A stretch of DNA of 64,000 bases, from contig JAIQZU010000033.1 of the NCBI GenBank assembly GCA_021776915.1, positions 104,184 through 168,183 on the forward strand, in the 5' to 3' direction. The notes under the pieces are model-generated. The model was not told where the DNA came from. It saw nothing but the letters and a program-made list of their open reading frames with translations, and ran no database searches. Position numbers and translations under genes: made by a program. Every line of letters begins with the position of its first letter. The first letter of the stretch is position 1. Below are positions 45,991-55,400 of this stretch, piece by piece. This stretch comes from Candidatus Scalindua sp. Its GTDB lineage: Bacteria; Planctomycetota; Brocadiia; Brocadiales; Scalinduaceae.

Positions 45991-46022
45991 GTAATCAAAG
46001 ATAAATATTTACTGAATGTATT

Positions 46023-46175
46023 ATGAGGAAATACTTACTATTGCATCTCTTAATCATATCATTTAGATTTTTTTTGTCCCCGATTAAACTGACTGCAGGC
46101 GAGAAAAAGCCACTCCGTTTTGCTGTACTTTTTGAAACAAAAGCAAACGTCTCAGAAACAGTTACATGTCACTAA
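46023..46175 (+). CDS. Possible short secreted peptide or gene remnant
   Basis: 50 codons: M-R-K-Y then a leucine/isoleucine-rich run to about residue 18, a signal-peptide-like start, followed by K-K-P-L-R-F-A-V-L-F-E-T-K and an abrupt stop after T-C-H. No strong ribosome site. It may be a truncated exported protein, or chance. Confidence 0.3.
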   Translation: MRKYLLLHLLIISFRFFLSPIKLTAGEKKPLRFAVLFETKANVSETVTCH

Positions 46176-46284
46176 AATTTACAGCAAACTTAATAAGTAA
46201 ACACTTTTTGATGATATTGTATAAAAGACAGAACCTTAAAAGAGTTGCTTATAATGAAAATTTGTTGATAGAAGGAAGATTACA

Positions 46285-46434
46285 GTGGAAACAGTAAACA
46301 ATGTTATCAATAAACTATATGAAGGCCTGAATTCCAAAGGCATCATTTCAGAACTAGCCGGATTTAGGATAGATGGGTTCTTGAATGCAGAGAAAATGAA
46401 ATTGTTGAAAGTGAGGTCCGGTAGTGCCAATTAA
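46285..46434 (+). CDS. 49-residue protein translationally coupled to the PEGA giant
   Basis: GTG 46285 to TAA 46432-46434, 49 residues: V-N-N-V-I-N-K-L-Y-E-G-L-N-S-K-G, then E-L-A-G-F-R-I-D-G-F and a basic tail. It overlaps the GTG start of the giant gene (46424) by 11 bases, and an in-frame stop (46412) blocks any longer start for that gene, so coupling is likely. AAGGAAG lies upstream. No known family; the composition looks coding. Confidence 0.5.
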   Translation: METVNNVINKLYEGLNSKGIISELAGFRIDGFLNAEKMKLLKVRSGSAN

Positions 46435-49400
46435 GAAGTTGTTAATTGATAAGTCAATAAACGCCGCATACAAGTACTTAAAGTACCTGGGTGCAGAAGT
46501 ACAAATTTATGGTTCACTCAGTGTAGAAAGCAAACCAACAAATGCGAAAATATCTCTGGATGGCAAAGAAGTTGGTACTACCCCTAATACCATAACCGGT
46601 TTAGAGCCAGGTAAATATACTGTTGAAGTCAGTATGGATGGCTATGAAGCCTGGAGTAAAAGTGTGGAAGTTGAGGGCGGCAGAAAGAAAACGTTAACCG
46701 CAGTACTTCAAATGAAAACCGGTTCAATCAGAGTAAAGAGTGAACCGGAAAATGCAAGAATTTTTCTGAATGGCAAAGAGGTTGGCGCTACTCCTGGTGT
46801 TATACGGTCTACTGTCTCTGGCTCGCATGAGGTAGAACTCAAGCTGGATGGATATGAAGTCTGGAGCAAGAGGGTAAATATTGAGGAAGACAAGGAGAAG
46901 GCTTTATCAGCTGTGCTTCGAATCAAGGCCGGTTCCCTTATGATTGAGAGTGAACCGACTAACGCTACTATATATTTAGATGGTGAAGAGATTGGCACCA
47001 CTCCTAATACTATCAGGTCTATAACTCCTGATACGTATGAAGTAGAAGTTAAAAAGGACGGATATGATGTTTGGAGTGAGTTCGTTGATGTTGAGGGAGA
47101 TAAAGAGAAGGTTTTAACAGCAGTACTTCAAATGAAAACAGGGTCTATCAGCGTGAAGAGTAAGCCGTCGAAAGCAGCTATATATTTAGATGGTAAAGAG
47201 GCTGGCATTACTCCTGATACCCTGAAATCTGTTGTTCCCGGTTCTCACGAGATTGAAGTCAGAATGGATGGATATGATGCTTGGAGTAAGAACGTTGAGG
47301 TTGAGGCAGAAAAGAAAAAGATCTTAACATTGGAACTTCAAATAAATACCGGCTCAATCAGCATAAAGAGTGAACCGGCAAAGGCAAGGATATTTCTTGA
47401 TGGTAATGAGGTCGGTACTACTCCTGACACTTTACGGTCAGTTGCCCCAGGCAGACATGAGGTGAAAGTAATGAAGGATAGCTATGAAGTCTGGAGCGAG
47501 AGTTTAGATGTCAAGGTAGGCGAAGAAAGCACCTTAACACCTGTACTTCAAATGAAGACAGCGTCTATCATTATAGATAGTGAGCCGTCTAATGCAGAGA
47601 TATATTTAGATGGCAAGGAGGTTGGCGCCACTCCTGAAACCGTAACGGATTTAAAGCCGGGAAAACACATATTGGTAATCAAGAAGGCCAGATATGAAGT
47701 TTGGCGTGAAAACATAGAGACAGAGGCAGATTCAGAAACGGCTTTAACGGCAGTGCTCCAGATAAAGACAGGATCTATCCTAATGAAGAGTAGTCCTTCA
47801 AAAGCAAAGATATTTTTAGATGGCAGAGAGGTTGGCACCACTCCTGATACTATTCGGTCTATTGACCCTGGTACACATGAGGTGGAAATCAGGCTGGAGG
47901 GATATGAGGTTTGGCGTGAGAGGCTGAGCATTGTTACAGACAAAGAAAAGGCATTAATAGCAGTGCTTCAGGTAAAAACAGGGTCTCTTGTGATAGATAG
48001 TGAACCGGCAAATGCAAGAATATATTTAGATGGTGATAAAATCGGCACAACTCCGGATACTTTAAGATATATTGTCCCCGGTGAGCATAAGGTCGAGGTC
48101 AGGATGGATGGGTATGAAATCTGGCGTGAAAGTATAGAGATTGAGGCTGATATCGAAAAAGCTCTAACTGCGACACTTAGAGCAAAGTCCGGCACTGTCA
48201 GCATAAAAAGCGAGCCGACAAATGCAATAATATATTTTGACGGTAAAGAGGTTGGAAATACGCCTGTTACTTTAAAGCCTGTCCGGGGCATACATAAAGT
48301 GGAAGTCAGGATGAATGGGTATGAAATCTGGAGTGAGAATGTAGATGTCCAGGCAGATAAGGAAAAAACTTTAACGGCTACACTTCAATTAAAGACCGGA
48401 ACTATTTCGATAGAGAGTGAACCTGCGAACGCAAAGATATATTTAAACGGTAAAGAGGCTGGCAAAACTCCTGCCACTTTAAAAACTGTAAGTGGCATAC
48501 ACGAGGTTGAAGTCAGGACGGATGGGTATGAAGCCTGGCATCAGAGCGTGGAGGTTGAAGCTGATAAAGAAAAGTCCCTGACAGCTGTACTTCAAATCAA
48601 AACCGGCTCTGTTCTGATAGAAAGCGAGCCGACGAACGCAACTATATATTTAGATGGCGATGAAGCCGGTATCACTCCTGATACTTTATTGTCTATCATT
48701 CCCGGCATGCATTTGGTGGAAGTTAAGATGGATGGATATAAAGTCTGGAGCAAGAGTGTAATTGTAAAAGCAAATAAAGAGAATAGCTTAATCGCTATTC
48801 TTCAGACAATAACAGGTTCTATTCTGATAGAAAGTGAGCCCGCAAAAGCAAGGATATTTTTAGATGGTGATGAAGTTGGCAAGACGCCTGAAAGCTTCAG
48901 ATATATTACCCCTGGTTCGCATGAGGTGGAAGTCAAGATGGATGAATATGAAGTTTGGCGTGAGATTGTAGATGTTGAGGCAGGCAAAGAAAAGGTACTG
49001 ACGGCGCTACTTCAACTAAGAACAGGTTCTATTTTGATCGAAAGTGAACCTACGAAAGCTAATGTATACTTAAATGGTAAGAATATTGGCACTACCGCTG
49101 AAACAATAACCGGCTTAATCCCCGGAAAATATTCAGTGGAAGTCAGGATGGATGGACATGAAGTCTGGAGTGAAAGCGTGGAGGTTGAGGCAGATACAGA
49201 AAAAGACTTAACGGCAGTACTTCAAATAAAACCAGGTTCTATCAGTATTAACAGTGAGCCGACGAAAGCAAGGATATTTCTGGATGGTAAAAGCGTTGGT
49301 ACTACCGCTGAAACCATAACTGACTTAACACCTGGTAAGCATACGTTGGAAGTCAAGTTGGACGGATATGGCATTTGGCGCCAGATTGTAGATGTTGAAC

Positions 49401-52400
49401 CGGAGAAAGAAACGGTCTTAATGGCAGCGCTTCAACTAAAGACCGGTTCTATTATGATAGAGAGTAAACCGGCAAAAGCAATGATATATTTAGACGGTGA
49501 AGAGGTCGGCATAACACCTGAAACCTTATGGTATCTCGTCCCTGGTAAGCACGAAATAAAAGTCGAGATGGATGGATATGAGATGTGGATCGAAACTGTG
49601 GATATCGAGGAAGACAAGCAGAAGACTTTAACTGCAGAACTTCAAATGAAGACCGGTTCTATCAATATCGAGAGTAAACCTTCAAATGCAATGGTATATA
49701 TAGATGGTGTAGAGGTTGGCAAAACTCCTGATACTTTAAGGTCTATTGTTCCAGGTACACATGAGGTAAAAGTCAGCATGGACAGTTACGAAGTGTGGAA
49801 TAAGTGGGTAAATATAAAGGCAGAAAAAGAGAAAGCGATAACAGCAATACTTCAATTAAAGAACGGATCTATCAGTATTAATAGTGATATTCCGGACGCA
49901 AAGATATATATAGACGGTGAGGAAATAGCTACGACCCCTGAAACCATAACTGGATTGACACCCGGGAAATATACGGTGGAAGTCAAGTTGGATGGATACG
50001 AAGACTGGAGCGAGATTATTGAAGTTGAAGCAGATAAGGAAAATGCCTTAACGGTAACACTTCAAATGAAGGCAGGAACTATCATGATAGAAAGTGAGCC
50101 AACTAACGCAAGGTTGTATTTAGACGGTAAAGATGTTGGCAAGGCATCTGAAACCATAAAAAGTATTCTACCCGGTAAGCACTTGTTAGAAGCCAGACTG
50201 GATGGATACGAAGATTGGAGTGAGATTGTAGACGTCGAGGCGTATAATGAATATGCCTTAAAGGCGGTACTTCTGGCAAAACCCGGCTCTCTCGGCATTA
50301 AGAGTGAACCGACGAACGCAAAAATATTTTTAGATGGTGAAGAAATTGGTATTACCCCTCAAAATATAACTGATTTAAAACCCGGGAAATATACGGTGGA
50401 AGTCAGGATGGATAGATATGAAGTCTGGAGTGAGTGTGTGGATGTAGTACCAAACAAGGCAATTACATTAAAAGCTCAACTTCAACTGAAAACCGGCTCT
50501 ATCATGATCGAAAGTGTACCGACTAAAGCAAGAATATATTTAGACGGTAAAGAAGCTGGCACAACTCCTGATACTTTAAAGTCGATTGTTCCCGGCGCCC
50601 ATAAGGTAGAAATCAAGATGGATGGGCTTGAAATATGGAATGAGATTGTAGAAGTCGAAGCAGATAAAGAGAAAATCTTAAAAGCAGTACTTCCGCTAAA
50701 ACCGGGTTCTATCAATATCAAAAGCAAACCAACGAACGCAAATATGTATTTAGATGATAAGGAAATTGGCACTACCCCTGCGGTCATAACTGATTTGTTG
50801 CCTGGAAAATATACGCTTGAACTCAAAATGAGCGGATATGATGTTTGGGGTGAGAGTATAAATGTCGAGTCTGATATTGAAGAAACCCTGACGGCAACGC
50901 TTCAACTAAAAACCGGCTCAATAATGATAGATAGTGAACCGGAGAACGCAACTATATATTTAGATGGAGAAGAAATTGGCACTACTCCTGATATTATAAT
51001 AAGACCTGTTATTCCTGGTAAACATAAAGTGGAGATCAGGAAGGATGGATATAATTTATGGAGTGAGAGTGTGGAATTTGAGGCTGATAAGGAGAAGTCC
51101 TTAACTGCCGTACTCCAATCAATAACCGGCTCCCTAATGATAGATAGTGAACCTGCAAATGCAACTATATATTTTGACGGTATAGATATTGGCACTACTC
51201 CTGACACCTTAATGTCTGTTACTCCCGGTACTCATGAGATTGAGGTCAAGATGGATGGATATGAAGTCTGGTGCAAGAGGTTAAATGTTAAGGCAGATAA
51301 AAATAAGGCATTAACAGCAGTACTTCGAATAACTACCGGTGCAATCAAAATTAACAGCGAACCTGCAAACGCAACTATATATTTGGATGGTAAGGAGGTT
51401 GGCACCACTCCAGATACTATAAGAGCCATTGCGCAGGGCACACACGAGGTAGAAGTCCAGGCGGAAGGATACGAAAAGTGGAAGAGGAGTGTAAAAGTAA
51501 ATGTCGGCAAGGAGAAAGTCCTGACCGCATTACTTCAAATAAAAACCGGATCTATCTCAGTAGAAAGCAAACCTTCGATGGCAAGAATATATTTAGATGG
51601 CAAAGAGGTCGGCAAAACTCCTGCTAATTTAAAATCCATTGTTCCAGGTACGCATGAGATGGAAGTCTGGATGGGCGGATATGAAACCTGGAGTGAAAGA
51701 GTAAATATAGAGGAGGATAAGGAAAAGGTAATAATAGCAGTACTTCAAATAAAGACCGGATCTGTCATTATTGAGAGTACGCCCCCAAATGCAACTGTAT
51801 TCCTGGATGGCGAAGAGGTCGGCAAAACTCCTGCTAATTTAAAATTCATTGTCCCCGGCACTCATGAGGTGGAAATCAGGATGGATGGATATGAAGTCTG
51901 GAGTGAAAGCACGATTGTAGAGGGGGACACAGAAAAAACTATAACCGCAGCACTTCAGGTAAAGACCGGATCTGTCATTATTGAGAGTACACCCCTGAAT
52001 GCATCTGTATTCCTGGATGGTGAAGAGGTTGGCAAAACTCCTGCTAATTTAAAATCCATTGTGCCCGGCACTCATGAGGTGGAAATCAGGATGGATGGAT
52101 ATGAAGTCTGGAGTGAGAGTGTAGACATTGAGGCAGAAACCGAAAAAACCTTAGCAGCAGTACTGGATATAATGACTGGCTCTATTATGATAGAAAGCGA
52201 ACCAACTGAAGCAAAAATATATTTAGACGGTGAAGAAGCTGGCACAACTCCTGATACTTTAAGCCCTATTGCTATTGGCGCTCATGAGGTAGAGATCAGA
52301 ATGGATGCCTATGAGGTATGGAGTGACATAACGAACATTGAGCCAGACAAAGAAACGGCCTTAAAGGCAGTGCTTCAAATAAAAAACGGTTCTATAAGGA

Positions 52401-55400
52401 TAGAAAGCACACCTCCAAACGCAGATATATATTTAAATGGTGAAAATGCCGGCACAACCCCTGATACTTTATTGTCTATTGTTCCCGGTCAGCATGAAGT
52501 AGAGGTTAAGATAGATGGTTATGAGGTATGGGGTGAAAATGTGGATGTTGAGACAGATAAAGAAACCTTCTTAACGGTAGCACTAAAATTGAGAACAGGT
52601 TCTCTCAGCATAAAGAGCAAACCGGCCAAAGCAAGAATATTTTTTAATGGTGAAGGTATTGGCAGGCTCCCTAAAACCTTAACGGATTTAAAACCTGGCA
52701 AATACTCTGTGGAAGTCAGGATGGAGGGCTATGAAGTCTGGAGTGAAAGTGTAGATATCGAGGCAGATTTGGAAAAAACTTTGACCGCAGAACTTCAAGT
52801 CAAGACAGGTTCTATCAATATTGAAAGCAAACCTGCTAAAGCAAAAGTGTGTTTGGATGGAGAAGAAGTTGGCACAACACCTGTCACACTAATGTCTGTT
52901 GCCCCTGGCGTTCATGAAGTAGAAGTCAGAATGGATGGTTACGATGTATGGAGTGAGAGTGTTGAAGTTGAAGCAGATAAGGAAAAGGTCTTGACATCTG
53001 TACTTCGAATAAGAACAGGCTCTTTCAGTGTAAATAGCGAACCGGCAAATGCAAATATATATTTAGATGGTAATTATATTGGTACTACTCCTGATATTAT
53101 AAGATCCAGCTTTCTTGGCAAACATGTGGTGGAAATCAGGAAAGAAGGATATGAAGTTTGGCGTGAAATTGTTGATATCAAGATAGGTGAGGGAAACGCC
53201 CTGACAGCGTCACTTCAGATGAAAACCGGCACATTCACGATTGAAAGTAATCCTTCAATGGCAATGATATACTTAGATGGCAGAGAAGTGGGTTCTGCAC
53301 CTCAAACTATAAATGACTTAAAACCCGGAAAATATAACGTAGAAGTCAAGTTGGACGGATATAAAACCTGGGATAAGAGAGTAAATGTAAAAGCAGATAG
53401 AGAAAATATCGTAACAGCCGCCCTACACATAAATACCGGTTCTATTATGATAGATAGTGAGCCTACAAAAGCTGGCATATTTTTAAATGGCGAAGAGGTT
53501 GGTACTACACCTGAAACCATTACCGGCTTAAATCCAGGAAAATATAATGTAGAAGTCAAGCTGGACGGATATGAAGTCTGGAGCAAGAGCACAAAGGTAA
53601 AGATTGGCAAAGAGGGTGTCTTAAAGGCCGCACTTCAAATAAAGCCCGGTTCGATCAGCATAAACAGTAAACCTTCAAATGCAAGAATATACTTAGATGG
53701 TGAAGAGGTTGGTATAACCCCTGATATTATACAATCCATTGACTCCGGTACGCATGAAGTTGAAGTCAGGATGGACGGCTATGAAACCTGGAGTGAAAGT
53801 GTAGATATTGAGGCAGACAAAGAGAATTCCCTGACTATAGTACTAAGAATAAAAACCTGTTCTATTTCGATAGACAGTGATCCATCTGATTCAGTGATAT
53901 ATTTAGACGGTGAAAAGGTTGGCATGACTCCTGATATATTAAGGTCAATTATCCCTGGAACACATGAAGTCGAAGTAAGGAAGGATGGATATGAAGTGTG
54001 GAGCGAGATTGTAAATATTGAATCAGATGAAGAAAAGACATTATCAGCTACACTTGAAATTAAGGCCGGCTCTATCAGCATAAAGAGCGATCCGGCACAA
54101 GCAAAGATATTTTTAGATGGAGATGAGGTTGGCGTGACTCCCGTTATATTGAAATCTGTCATTCCCGGTACGCATGAGGTTGAAGTCAGTATGGATGGGT
54201 ACGAATCATGGAGTCAGATTGTAGATATTGAGACAGACAAAGAGGAGGCTATAACAGCGGTACTTCAAATAAAGGCAGCTTCCCTTAAGATAGAAAGTGA
54301 GCCTGCAAAAGCAATGATATTTTTAGATAATAAAGAGGTTGGTACCACACCTGAAAACATAACTAACCTTAACCCGGGGAAATATACCGTGGAAATCAGA
54401 ATGGACGGATATGAATCCTGGACTGAAATTGTAGATGTTGAGGCGGATAACGAAAATGTCCTGACGGCAGTGCTTCATAAGAAGACAGGTTCTATCAGCA
54501 TAAAGAGCAGGCCCTCCAATGCAAAAATATTTTTAAATGGTGATGAAACTGGTACTGCGCCCAAAACCTTAAATGATTTAAAACCAGGCAAATATACTGT
54601 GGAAGTCAGAATGGATGGGTATACGGCCTGGAGTGAGATTGTAGATGTGGAGGCTAATAAAGAAATGACCTTAACTGCGACACTTCAAATTAAAACAGGT
54701 TCTATAAACATAATGAGTGAACCCACAACAGCAACAATATCTTTAGATAATAAAGATGTAGGTACGACACCTGAAACCCTGACCGGCCTGAAACCAGGCA
54801 AATATACTGTAGAAGTCAGGATGGACGGGTACGAGGCATGGCGTGAGATTGTAGATATTGAGGCAGATAAAGAAAATGTCCTGACGGCAGAACTTCAAAT
54901 AAAAACTACCACGATCAGCATCAAAAGCAAGCCGTCGCAAGCAAAGATATTTATAGATGGTAATAATGTTGGCATAACTCCCGGTATTATAAAATCTGTT
55001 GTCCCCGGGACGCATAAAATTGAAGTAAGGTTGGATGGGTATGAAGTCTGGAGTGAGAGTATCGATGTTGAGACAGACAAAGAAAAAGCCATAATAGCGG
55101 AGCTTCAAGCAGAGACAGGCACTATCAACATAAAGAGTATGCCTTCAAATGCAAGGGTATTTTTTGATGATGATGATTCTGGCATAACTCCTGTTGTTTT
55201 AAAATCTATTGTTCCCGGCACACACGAGGTAGAAGTCAGGATGGATGGGTATGAAGTCTGGAGTGAGAGTGTAGATATTGAGGCAGGCAAGAAAACAACC
55301 TTGACTGCAGTACTTCAAACAAAGACCGGCTCTGTCAGCATAAAGAGCAAACCAGAGAAAGCAAGAATATATTTAGATGGTGAGGATGCCGGCATAACTC

